A DNA stretch of 64,000 nt, taken from contig JAFKFL010000011.1 of assembly GCA_017308235.1 (NCBI GenBank), positions 434,001 to 498,000 of the forward strand. Direction: 5' to 3'. Made by a program: the position numbers and the translations under genes. The notes below the pieces were generated by a model. It did no database searches and was not told the DNA's origin. It worked only from the letters and a program-made list of their open reading frames with translations. Below, one piece after another: positions 32,878 through 40,457 of this stretch; position 1 is the stretch's first letter; each line of letters opens with the position of its first letter. The stretch comes from Alphaproteobacteria bacterium (lineage in GTDB: Bacteria > Pseudomonadota > Alphaproteobacteria > Reyranellales > Reyranellaceae).

Positions 32878-34074
32878 GTGAGCGACCCTGTCGGCGGTGC
32901 TGTCGGCCTGCCTCCGCCCTTCGAGCCGCAACCCGCACCGCCGCATCAGGCTCCGGCGCTGGCGCCGACCCGGCCCGTCTACGACGGCAAGCTGAGCGAG
33001 CTTTACGGCATTTATCTGCGTCATCTGCTGCTGATGGTGCTGACGCTCGGCTGGTCGCGGTTCTGGGGCCGTACACGCATCCGCCGCTATCTGTGGAACC
33101 ACATGGCCGTGCTGGGCGACCGCTTTGAGTATCGCGGTCGCGGGATCGAGTTGATGGTGGGCTTCCTGATCGTGCTCGCGATCCTCGCGGTATGGGCTGG
33201 CGTCATCTGGGCGGTCTGGCACTTTGGGCTGCATGACCGTGCCGTGCCGGGGGTCGACATCGTCAACCTGATCTTTGTGTCGATCGCTTTGATCGGCGTG
33301 CCGCTTGCCTATGTGGGTCAGTATTCGGGGTTGCGCTACAAGCTCTCGCGCACGCGCTGGCGCGGCATACGCTGCGCCATGGAGGGTTCGTCCTGGAGCT
33401 ACGGCGCACGCGCGACGTTCCTCAACTTCGCCAATGCCATGACCGCGCGGCTGCTCACGCCCGTCGTCTCGGTGAACCTCGCGCGACCGCGCATCGTCCA
33501 CGCACGCGTGGGAACCCAGGGCTTCGACTTCGCCGGCAACGTCGGCGATATCTACGGCCGCTATGTCGGCTTCTATTTCCTGAACATCCTGGCCTGGGGC
33601 GTCGCGATCGGCATCGCGGCCGCCGCACTTGGCGGAGTCATCGAGCGGGCGGGCTTCGGCCAGGAAGAAATCAAGGCTCTTGGCGATCTCGGCCGATTGC
33701 GCACGATCCTGCTGATCGCGGGTGCGGCCTTCGGTGCCTATATTCTGTTCGGTGTGATGATCCTGCCGCTGCGTTGCTGGTGGCGGGCCTATCTCTATCG
33801 CTACCTCGTGAGTCACACGCGCGCCGGCAATGTTCTCTTCACCACCGGCATCTCGACGCGGCAGATGTGGGGCTATCTGGTGCTGAACTACCTGATCGTG
33901 TTGCTGAGCTTTGGCCTTGGTTGGCCGTGGGTGATGCATCGCACGCTGCGCCTGATTGCAAACGAGCTCTGGCTCTACGGTGCGCCCGACGGCAGCGCGA
34001 TCGGCCAGCCTCTCGACAAGGGCCCGCGCTTCGGCGAAGGGTTGCTCGACATGTTCGACGTGAGCGGCATCTGA
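32878..34074 (+). CDS. DUF898 (YjgN) inner-membrane protein
   Basis: A 398-residue polytopic membrane protein of the YjgN/DUF898 family, with a GTG start. After a proline-rich cytosolic N-terminus (PPFEPQPAPPHQAPALAP) comes the family motif LYGIYLRHLLLMVLTLGWSRFWGRTRIRRYLW, then about six hydrophobic helices, including a second FGVMILPLRCWWRAYLYRYLV block. The last part, TLRLIANELWLYGAPDGS, is also conserved. Function is unknown. Its stop shares a base with the start of an M48 metallopeptidase gene (TGATG), a repeated family association that suggests the two act together in the envelope. Confidence 0.88.
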   Translation: MSDPVGGAVGLPPPFEPQPAPPHQAPALAPTRPVYDGKLSELYGIYLRHLLLMVLTLGWSRFWGRTRIRRYLWNHMAVLGDRFEYRGRGIELMVGFLIVLAILAVWAGVIWAVWHFGLHDRAVPGVDIVNLIFVSIALIGVPLAYVGQYSGLRYKLSRTRWRGIRCAMEGSSWSYGARATFLNFANAMTARLLTPVVSVNLARPRIVHARVGTQGFDFAGNVGDIYGRYVGFYFLNILAWGVAIGIAAAALGGVIERAGFGQEEIKALGDLGRLRTILLIAGAAFGAYILFGVMILPLRCWWRAYLYRYLVSHTRAGNVLFTTGISTRQMWGYLVLNYLIVLLSFGLGWPWVMHRTLRLIANELWLYGAPDGSAIGQPLDKGPRFGEGLLDMFDVSGI

Positions 34075-35153
34075 TGTCGCTTGGGCCTTCCGCAATCCGC
34101 GGCCGTTACTACGATGGCAAGACGGCTGATGTGCGCGAGGTCACGGTCGTGGCGACGCCCGGCGAGGTGATCCTGCGCGATGTTGCCAACGCTGCGCTGG
34201 TCGCGCGCTGGCCGATCGTCGAGTTGGGAGTGCTGGGCGATAGCGAGCATGAAGCGGTACCGCTGCTGGTCCGCCGCAACGAGGAGGCGAGACTTGCGAT
34301 CGACGACGCCGAGCAGCGCCGCGCGCTGGGCGCTAGCGTGCCGGAAATTGCCCGTCTCGGCGCGCAGAGACCCTCGACCGCGGGCCGTCTCTTGCAGTTC
34401 AGCGTGGGTCTGGCTGCGGCGGTGGCGCTGTTCTGGGTCGCGCTGCAGTCCGGCAGCGATCTGCTGGCCCCGCTGGTGCCCAACAGGCTGCAGGCGCGGA
34501 TGGGTGAGGGCGTCTATGCCCAGCTCGTCGGCCAGCGGCCCTTGTGCCAGGGGGAGAAAGGCCTGACGGCACTCAATCACTTCGTGAGTCAGCTCGCCGT
34601 CGCCGGCGGCTACGATGGGCCGATCAAGGTCCGGGTCGTGAAGGATGGGCCGATTAATGCCTTCACCCTGCCGGGGGGGATCCTCATCCTTTATTCCGCG
34701 CTGATCGATCGGACAGCGGACGGCAACGAACTGGGCGGCGTGATCGCGCATGAAATCGGCCACGCCGTGCACTATCACCCGATCAAGGGGCTCGTGAGGC
34801 AGTACGGCACCGAGCAGATACTGAAGGCGATCACCGGCGGTTATTCGGAGATCGGCACGCTTGGATCAGGCGGCACGATCCTGCTTGCCCTGCGCAACGG
34901 CCGGGCGTTCGAGCGCGAGGCCGATGCGACCGGCGTGTCGCTCCTGGAGAAGCTCGGCCTGCGTGCCGACGGCATGTCGCGCTTCTTCGAAGAATTGCTG
35001 AAGATCGAGCCGCACGATCCCGCCGCCGTTGCCGGCATCTGGTCGGACCATCCGCCTACCGCCGAGCGAGTCGCGGCAACACGCCGGCCGCCGATCGGCG
35101 CTCCCGACTTCACCGACGCCGAGTGGCAAGCCATCCGAACGATGTGTCGCTGA
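34074..35153 (+). CDS. M48 family metallopeptidase, membrane-anchored
   Basis: A 359-residue zinc protease. The N-terminal 100 residues form a small beta domain (IRGRYYDGKTADVREVTV), followed by one transmembrane helix (FSVGLAAAVALFWVALQ, near residue 110) and a periplasmic M48 peptidase domain. The zinc site is H226-E227-x2-H230 (IAHEIGHAVHYHP), with the third ligand in FEREADATG. The GILILYSALIDR segment matches Ste24/HtpX/BepA relatives. A BepA-like role in outer-membrane protein quality control is possible. The start at 34074 is set by the TGATG overlap with the DUF898 gene; in-frame upstream starts lie within that gene. Confidence 0.88.
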   Translation: MSLGPSAIRGRYYDGKTADVREVTVVATPGEVILRDVANAALVARWPIVELGVLGDSEHEAVPLLVRRNEEARLAIDDAEQRRALGASVPEIARLGAQRPSTAGRLLQFSVGLAAAVALFWVALQSGSDLLAPLVPNRLQARMGEGVYAQLVGQRPLCQGEKGLTALNHFVSQLAVAGGYDGPIKVRVVKDGPINAFTLPGGILILYSALIDRTADGNELGGVIAHEIGHAVHYHPIKGLVRQYGTEQILKAITGGYSEIGTLGSGGTILLALRNGRAFEREADATGVSLLEKLGLRADGMSRFFEELLKIEPHDPAAVAGIWSDHPPTAERVAATRRPPIGAPDFTDAEWQAIRTMCR

Positions 35154-35197
35154 CGAAGACGGGGCGCGTCGTTGACCCGGCGCAGAAGGGGTTAGGA

Positions 35198-35225
35198 GCA
35201 GGCGTCGCGACCGTGCGACGCCTGC
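35198..35225. terminator. Bidirectional hairpin between M48 and bufA2-like genes
   Basis: A perfect 11-bp stem, GCAGGCGTCGC (35198-35208) and its complement (35215-35225), closes a six-base loop midway between the two convergent stop codons. There is no clear T-tract on either side, so it may slow polymerase or protect 3' ends rather than act as a classical intrinsic terminator. Confidence 0.6.
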
Positions 35226-35240
35226 GTCATCAGAGGATCT

Positions 35241-35474
35241 TCAGATCACCTTGCCGCCGGCGGAGGTGCAGGCGGCGGAGTCCTTCGTCTCGGTGAAGCC
35301 CTGGCCCTTGCACGCATTCTGCCCCTTGCAGGCGTTGGTCGTGCTCTTGCAGGCACTCTGGCCTTTGCAGGCATTGGTGCCGTGACACTTCACGCCCTCG
35401 GCGTGGGCGGCGGTTGCGAAGCTGCCGGCGGCGAAAATCGAGATCGCGGTGGCGATCAGGGCTTGCTTGGTCAT
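35241..35474 (-). CDS. BufA2-like periplasmic bufferin-type metallophore precursor
   Basis: A 77-residue secreted peptide: the signal peptide is residues 1-25 (TAISIFAAGSFATAAHA), followed by a short repetitive mature part with six cysteines (30, 36, 42, 49, 55, 69). The mature part is built on the repeat NACKGQ(S/N)ACK and ends in GQGFTETKDSAACTSAGG. This is the layout of the BufA2 family (formerly DUF2282-like), whose relatives chelate copper or other metals in the periplasm, some after cysteine modification by a DUF692 enzyme (BufB). No bufB, bufC or DoxX gene is adjacent. AGGGAG precedes the ATG. The family call rests on motif resemblance only. Confidence 0.75.
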   Translation of the reverse strand: MTKQALIATAISIFAAGSFATAAHAEGVKCHGTNACKGQSACKSTTNACKGQNACKGQGFTETKDSAACTSAGGKVI

Positions 35475-35635
35475 GGGGTTGCTCCCTGCAGGGTGGATCC
35501 GCTCCGGGATCGGGGCGGCGGAATCGGTGATCCCGTGCTCTCTACGCAAAGCAACGCCGGGCCGATGATCTGGTTTGGTCAAACAAAAGTGAGCAGGCGA
35601 GGCGATCCGTTCGGCTGTTACAGGCGTAACGGGGC

Positions 35636-36454
35636 CTAGTGCTGTCGCTTCGCCTTGTAGGAGAGCCAGGCGACGATCGCGTCGATATCCGCATCGGGCA
35701 GGGACTCTGGCGAGAAGGCGGGCATCTTCTGGTCGGGCCAATGGCGGACCGAGGAGGGATCGCGCAGGAGCTTCCTGAGCGCCTCCGGCTGGAAATAGTC
35801 GACCGGGTTCATCGGCATGCCGAGATCGGGACCTTGTGTGCCTTCACCTTCGCCGTTGAAACGGTGGCAGGCCATGCAGACGGCGACGAAGCGGTCGAGG
35901 CCGCGACGGATCGGATCGGTGGCCGCGATGCCAGGGTCGACGCCGAGACCCGGCCAGCGCCTGAAGGGGCTGTCAGTCACCGTGAGCGCGGCAAGCTTAA
36001 AGGCCCAGTATTCGCTGCTGACCTCCGCGACACCACTCGTGCGCCAGACGATGTAGAACGGGCCCGCGCTCGTCTTGCCCTTGTTCTGAGGTAAGGGAGG
36101 CCAAGGTGCGGCGGGATTTTCGATCGCGATGAAGGCCTCGGTGTTGGGTGATACCGTCTTCAACAGCCGGGCGGGAATGGCGATCGAGAAATTGTCAGTG
36201 GCGCGTGCCTGCACATAGTCATCGTCGGCAGCGTTCACGCGCTTCAGAAGCTCGGCCGTCGGGATGGCGCGGTAGGTCATGGCGCGGTGATAGACGATAT
36301 CGTCGATCGTGACGTCGCGCGTTGCCGGATCGGCCAGCAGTTCCTGGACGGTATAGGTCTTCGTCGACGTGCGGTCGGTGAGGCTGAGCGTCTGTGCCTC
36401 GGCGAGGCCGACGCTGACGGCGAAAGCGACTGTCAGCGCGAGAAAAAGCCTCAC
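35636..36454 (-). CDS. Periplasmic c-type cytochrome with N-terminal molybdopterin-oxidoreductase-like domain
   Basis: A 272-residue secreted protein. The signal peptide is residues 1-20 (FLALTVAFAVSVGLAEA). An N-terminal domain (residues 25-160, YTVQELLADPATRDVTI to YWAFKLAALTV) resembles the small domain of sulfite-oxidase-like molybdoproteins but lacks a visible cofactor Cys. A C-terminal monohaem cytochrome follows, with C193-x2-C196-H197 and a likely axial Met in QKMPAFSPE. The GTG start at 36454 overlaps the stop of the upstream enolase-superfamily gene as GTGA, so the two are cotranscribed. It probably accepts electrons from a periplasmic dehydrogenase; the partner is not identified. 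Confidence 0.8.
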   Translation of the reverse strand: MRLFLALTVAFAVSVGLAEAQTLSLTDRTSTKTYTVQELLADPATRDVTIDDIVYHRAMTYRAIPTAELLKRVNAADDDYVQARATDNFSIAIPARLLKTVSPNTEAFIAIENPAAPWPPLPQNKGKTSAGPFYIVWRTSGVAEVSSEYWAFKLAALTVTDSPFRRWPGLGVDPGIAATDPIRRGLDRFVAVCMACHRFNGEGEGTQGPDLGMPMNPVDYFQPEALRKLLRDPSSVRHWPDQKMPAFSPESLPDADIDAIVAWLSYKAKRQH

Positions 36455-37569
36455 CCTTTCATCCTCTGTCCGCCGACACGATGGTCTTTCAACACCTCGG
36501 GTCGAAAGGCGAGGCCGTGACCTGGCCGTTCGGGCGGCGTCATGGTGCCATCCTTGTTGGGCAGGAGAGGTTCGATCCAGAGATCGTCGTTCCAATCCAT
36601 GTATTCGAGATAGCTCGCATTGGGGATCGAGGCGAGCAGATGCACCATCTGCTCGTGGAACAGATGCGGCGCGATCCGGATGCTCCACGGCTCAGCGGCG
36701 GCCGCGATCTTGCGCAGCTCCGTGTAGCCGCCGCGCATCGGATCGGGTTGCAGGATTGGCACGCACGGCGTCTCGAAGAACGGCCGCAGGTCCTGGCGCG
36801 TGAAGTGGCTTTCGCCGCCCACGATGCGGGTCTTGAGCGCCGCGGCGATGCGGCGATAGCCCGCAAAGTCTTCGGCGATCACCGGTTCCTCGAGCCAGTA
36901 GGGATCGAACTCGTCGATGCGACGGCCGGCCTGGATCGCGGTGTCGGCGTCCCAGCCCATGTTGACGTCGATCATGACCTCGATGCCGTCACCCACCGCG
37001 TCGCGCATCGCCTTCACATTCAGGACGTCCTCGCGCCACGGCCGGATGTGCGCCACCTGCATCTTGATGGCCTTGAGGCCCATCGCGGTGAATTCCTTGG
37101 CCCGCGCGATCATGCCGTCGCGGCCGAGGCCCCTGAAGCAGCCCGAACCATAGGCCGGCACGTGGGGTCGTGCGGCTCCCCAAAGACGGAACAGCGGCAG
37201 GCCGGTTCGTTTGCCGACCAGGTCCCATAGCGCCATGTCGATGGCGCTCTGGGCGAACACCGTGACCCCCATGCGGCCGAGCCAGAAGTTGCTCCTGTAG
37301 AGCTGGGTCCAGATGGCCTCGATCTCGGTGGCGTCGCGGCCGATTACATGCGGCGCGATCAGCTCCTTCATGGCCGCGTCGATCGTGTACAGCCCGCCAC
37401 GCAGCGGCTGCAGATAGCTCATGCCGACAAGCCCGCCCTGGGTCTCGATCTCCAGCACATAGATCTCGCGGAAGGGGTCGGACAGGATGCCCGCGGCCGG
37501 CGGCTTGCCACGCCACGGCACCTGCAGAAGGGTCGAGCGCAATTCGACAATCGTGGTCGCCGTCGTCAT
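36451..37569 (-). CDS. Mandelate racemase/muconate lactonizing (enolase superfamily) enzyme
   Basis: A 372-residue enolase-superfamily protein. The capping domain comes first (residues 1-120). The barrel has the Lys pair region GLKAIKMQVAH, metal ligands Asp in MIDVNMGWD, Glu in YWLEEPV and Glu in VGGESH, and the general base His in RIAPHLFHEQ. The K-x-K motif and the terminal His suggest the mandelate racemase or acid-sugar dehydratase subgroup. It is cytosolic. The ATG at 37569 is the only one giving the standard N-terminus; a longer frame is a shadow of the opposite cimA gene. It is divergent from cimA by 42 bases and coupled to a periplasmic cytochrome gene, an unusual pairing. Confidence 0.9.
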   Translation of the reverse strand: MTTATTIVELRSTLLQVPWRGKPPAAGILSDPFREIYVLEIETQGGLVGMSYLQPLRGGLYTIDAAMKELIAPHVIGRDATEIEAIWTQLYRSNFWLGRMGVTVFAQSAIDMALWDLVGKRTGLPLFRLWGAARPHVPAYGSGCFRGLGRDGMIARAKEFTAMGLKAIKMQVAHIRPWREDVLNVKAMRDAVGDGIEVMIDVNMGWDADTAIQAGRRIDEFDPYWLEEPVIAEDFAGYRRIAAALKTRIVGGESHFTRQDLRPFFETPCVPILQPDPMRGGYTELRKIAAAAEPWSIRIAPHLFHEQMVHLLASIPNASYLEYMDWNDDLWIEPLLPNKDGTMTPPERPGHGLAFRPEVLKDHRVGGQRMKG

Positions 37570-37611
37570 AAGGCTGTCCTCGTTCGTTAGCCCCACTATG
37601 ATGCCGCCGCC

Positions 37612-39225
37612 ATGACCACGTCCAACCGCCTCTATCTTTTCGACACCACCCTGCGAGACGGTGCGCAGACGCAGGGTGTCGACTTCACGGTCGCCGACAA
37701 GGTGGCGATCGCGCGCGAGCTCGACCGGTTGGGCATCGACTACATTGAAGGCGGCTGGCCCGGTGCGAATCCGACCGACGATCGCTTCTTCGCCGAGCCG
37801 CCCGCATTCGAGAATGCGAAGTTCGTGGCCTTCGGCATGACGCGCCGCGCCGGCCGCTCGGCCGCCAACGACCCCGGCCTCAACGCGATCCTCTCCACCA
37901 AGGCGCGCACCGTCTGCATGGTCGGCAAGACCTGGGACTTCCATGTCGATGTCGCGCTCGAGCTCGATCGCGCCGAGTATGTCGACATGATCGGCGATTC
38001 GATTGCCCATGCTAAGGCGCGCATGGACGAGGTGATGTTCGACGCCGAGCATTTCTTCGACGGCTACAAGGCCAACCCAGACTATGCGCTGTCGTGCCTG
38101 GCAGCGGCGGAGAAGAACGGCGCGCGCTGGTTGGTGCTGTGCGACACCAACGGCGGAACGTTGCCGCATGAGATCGAGCGCATCGTGGGCGAGGTCTGCC
38201 GGAAAATCTCCGGCGAGAAGATCGGCATCCACACCCACAACGACACCGAGAATGCCGTCGCCAACACGCTGGCCGCCGTGCGGGCGGGCGCGCGCCAGGT
38301 GCAAGGCACGATCAACGGGCTGGGCGAGCGTTGCGGCAACGCCAACATGATCTCATTGATCGCCAACCTGGTGATCAAGATGGGTTACGAGACGGGCCTG
38401 AAGGAAGGCGCGTTGCAGCGGCTCACGCATCTCTCGCGCCTGCTCGATGACCGGCTGAACGTGCCGGCCAACCGCAGCGCCGCCTACGTCGGCACGCGCG
38501 CCTTTGCTCACAAGGGTGGGCTGCACGTCTCGGCGGTGGAGAAGGATCCCAAAACCTACGAGCACGTCGATCCCGAGACCGTCGGCAACCAGCGCATCAT
38601 CGTGGTGAGCGACCAGGCCGGCCGCTCCAACATCATGGCGCGCTTCCGGCAGATCGGCCTGGAGGTCGATCCGAAGGATCCAGGCGTGGCGCGGCTCCTG
38701 GAGATCGTGAAGGAGCGTGAGGCCGAGGGTTATGCCTATGACGGTGCCGACGCTTCGTTCGAGCTCCTGGCACGGCACGAGCTGCATACGGTGCCTGATT
38801 ACTTCTTCCTGCAGAGCTTTCGCGTTCTGGCCGAGCGCCGGGTCAATGCTCGTGGCCAGCTCATCGCGCTCTCCGAGGCGACCGTGAAGCTGGACGTGGC
38901 GGGTCATCTCGCCATGGAGGTGGGCGAGGGCAACGGGCCGGTGAATGCCCTCGATGCTGCGCTGCGAAAGGCGCTGGTTCCTGTCTATCCCGAACTTGCC
39001 GACATGCGGCTGGTCGACTTCAAGGTGCGCATCCTCGACTCGGCCGGCGGAACGGCGGCAACCACCCGGGTGATGATCGAGAGCGGCGATGCCAAGGGCC
39101 GGCGCTGGTCGACCATCGGGGTGTCACCCAACATCGTCGATGCGTCTTACAACGCCCTCTACGATGCCATCACCTACAAACTGTTCCGCGACGGCGCCAC
39201 GCCCGCCGGCGCGAAAGAAGATTGA
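37612..39225 (+). CDS. cimA: Citramalate synthase
   Basis: A 537-residue enzyme that condenses acetyl-CoA and pyruvate to (R)-citramalate, the first step of threonine-independent isoleucine synthesis. The HMGL/LeuA-type barrel covers residues 5-275: FDTTLRDGAQTQGVDF carries the catalytic and metal-binding Asp, GGWPGANPTD is typical of CimA rather than LeuA, and HTHNDTENAVAN supplies metal His residues. The C-terminal LeuA-type allosteric domain spans roughly residues 400-530 (VKLDVAGHLAMEVGEGNGPVNALDAAL). The GGWPG signature and length separate it from 2-isopropylmalate synthase. leuCD and leuB, needed for later steps, lie outside the window. Confidence 0.92.
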   Translation: MTTSNRLYLFDTTLRDGAQTQGVDFTVADKVAIARELDRLGIDYIEGGWPGANPTDDRFFAEPPAFENAKFVAFGMTRRAGRSAANDPGLNAILSTKARTVCMVGKTWDFHVDVALELDRAEYVDMIGDSIAHAKARMDEVMFDAEHFFDGYKANPDYALSCLAAAEKNGARWLVLCDTNGGTLPHEIERIVGEVCRKISGEKIGIHTHNDTENAVANTLAAVRAGARQVQGTINGLGERCGNANMISLIANLVIKMGYETGLKEGALQRLTHLSRLLDDRLNVPANRSAAYVGTRAFAHKGGLHVSAVEKDPKTYEHVDPETVGNQRIIVVSDQAGRSNIMARFRQIGLEVDPKDPGVARLLEIVKEREAEGYAYDGADASFELLARHELHTVPDYFFLQSFRVLAERRVNARGQLIALSEATVKLDVAGHLAMEVGEGNGPVNALDAALRKALVPVYPELADMRLVDFKVRILDSAGGTAATTRVMIESGDAKGRRWSTIGVSPNIVDASYNALYDAITYKLFRDGATPAGAKED

Positions 39226-39310
39226 GCCGGTACGGTCGACAGTACTTGTGGCGAAAGCTGGCAGCCATGCCACACCCTAGGTTGACGGTGGTGGCGGCTC
39301 GGCAGACCAT

Positions 39311-40432
39311 ATGTCGAGAATGGACGGAGAGGGACTCCCGCTACCGGCATCGCCGCCCAAAATCGCCGTCGCGCCGCCACCGCGAATGCCGCGCTACCGT
39401 GGACGCGGCTGGGCACGCGTGCTCATGTGGTCGCTGCCGTTCCTCGTGGTCGCTGCCTCCCTTGCGATCTGGCTGTCGACCGGCCGCTATATCGAGACCG
39501 ACAACGCCTATGTGAAAGGCGATCGCGTCTTCCTCGCCACCGAGATCAGCGGTCCCATCGTGGAAGTTAACGTCCGCGAGAACCAGCACGTCTCGCGCGG
39601 CCAGCTCCTCTACAAGCTCGACGACACGCCCTATCGCATCCAGCTTGCCAAGATCGAATCGGAGATCGAGACGCAGCGCGCCGACATCCGCGGGCTGAAA
39701 GCGCAGTGGCGCACCAAGCGCGAGGAGATCAAGGCGGCGCGCAGCCAGGAAGTCTATGCGCAAGCCGACTTCGATCGGCAGAAGGATCTCGCCGAACGCA
39801 AGTTCGCATCGGCCGCCAAGTTCGAGGAATCGCGCATGTCGCTCGACGTCGCGCGTCAGCGCATCGCCGCAGCCGAGCAGGACCTCACGCGCATCGAGGC
39901 GGCGCTAGCCGGCGATCCCAAGATCCAGGTCGACGAGCATCCCAAGGTGAAGCAGCTCTTCGCGGCGCGCGACGAGGCGCTGCTGAACCTGCGCCGCACC
40001 GCCATCCTGGCGCCGATGGATGGCATCGTGCAGAAGGTCCTGGTGCCGGGCAGCTACGCGGTCATGGGCGTGCCGTCGATCGCTGTGATCGCCGATACCG
40101 ATCTCTGGATCGAAGCCAACTTCAAGGAAACCGAGCTGACGCGCGTGCGTGTCGGCCAGCCGGTCACCATCCTGGTCGACACCTATCCCGACATGAAATG
40201 CAGCGGTAAGGTAACGTCGCTGTCTCAGGCGACCGGTGCGGAGTTCGCGGTGCTGCCGCCGCAGAACGCCACCGGCAACTGGGTGAAGGTCGTGCAGCGC
40301 ATTCCGATCCGTACCTCCGTCGCGTGCAAGGAAGGCGATCCGCCGCTGCGCGTGGGCATGAGCACGATCGTCGAGATCGACACCGGCCATAGCCGCTCCT
40401 GGCGCGAGTTGCTGTCGATCTTCGGTCTCTGA
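39311..40432 (+). CDS. HlyD/EmrA family membrane-fusion protein
   Basis: A 373-residue periplasmic adaptor subunit. After a cytosolic Pro-rich N-terminus there is one transmembrane anchor (VLMWSLPFLVVAASLAIWL, near residues 37-55). A first lipoyl half (YIETDNAYVKGDRVFLATEI), a long coiled coil (residues 115-205, RAAR/EE-rich), a second lipoyl half (APMDGIVQKVLVPGSYAVMG) and a beta-barrel domain follow. The Y-(V/I)-x-T-D-(D/N)-A-Y motif is typical of EmrA. With the DHA2 permease encoded 25 bases downstream it should form an EmrAB-type multidrug export pair that needs a TolC-like outer-membrane channel, which is not in the window. Confidence 0.9.
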   Translation: MSRMDGEGLPLPASPPKIAVAPPPRMPRYRGRGWARVLMWSLPFLVVAASLAIWLSTGRYIETDNAYVKGDRVFLATEISGPIVEVNVRENQHVSRGQLLYKLDDTPYRIQLAKIESEIETQRADIRGLKAQWRTKREEIKAARSQEVYAQADFDRQKDLAERKFASAAKFEESRMSLDVARQRIAAAEQDLTRIEAALAGDPKIQVDEHPKVKQLFAARDEALLNLRRTAILAPMDGIVQKVLVPGSYAVMGVPSIAVIADTDLWIEANFKETELTRVRVGQPVTILVDTYPDMKCSGKVTSLSQATGAEFAVLPPQNATGNWVKVVQRIPIRTSVACKEGDPPLRVGMSTIVEIDTGHSRSWRELLSIFGL

Positions 40433-40457
40433 TGCCTTCGCCGGGCAGGCAGGCCAA

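Noticed and set aside
36451..38304. 617-residue reading that extends the enolase-superfamily gene upstream
   Set aside because: The extra N-terminal 245 residues are antisense to cimA. The ATG at 37569 gives the normal family N-terminus.
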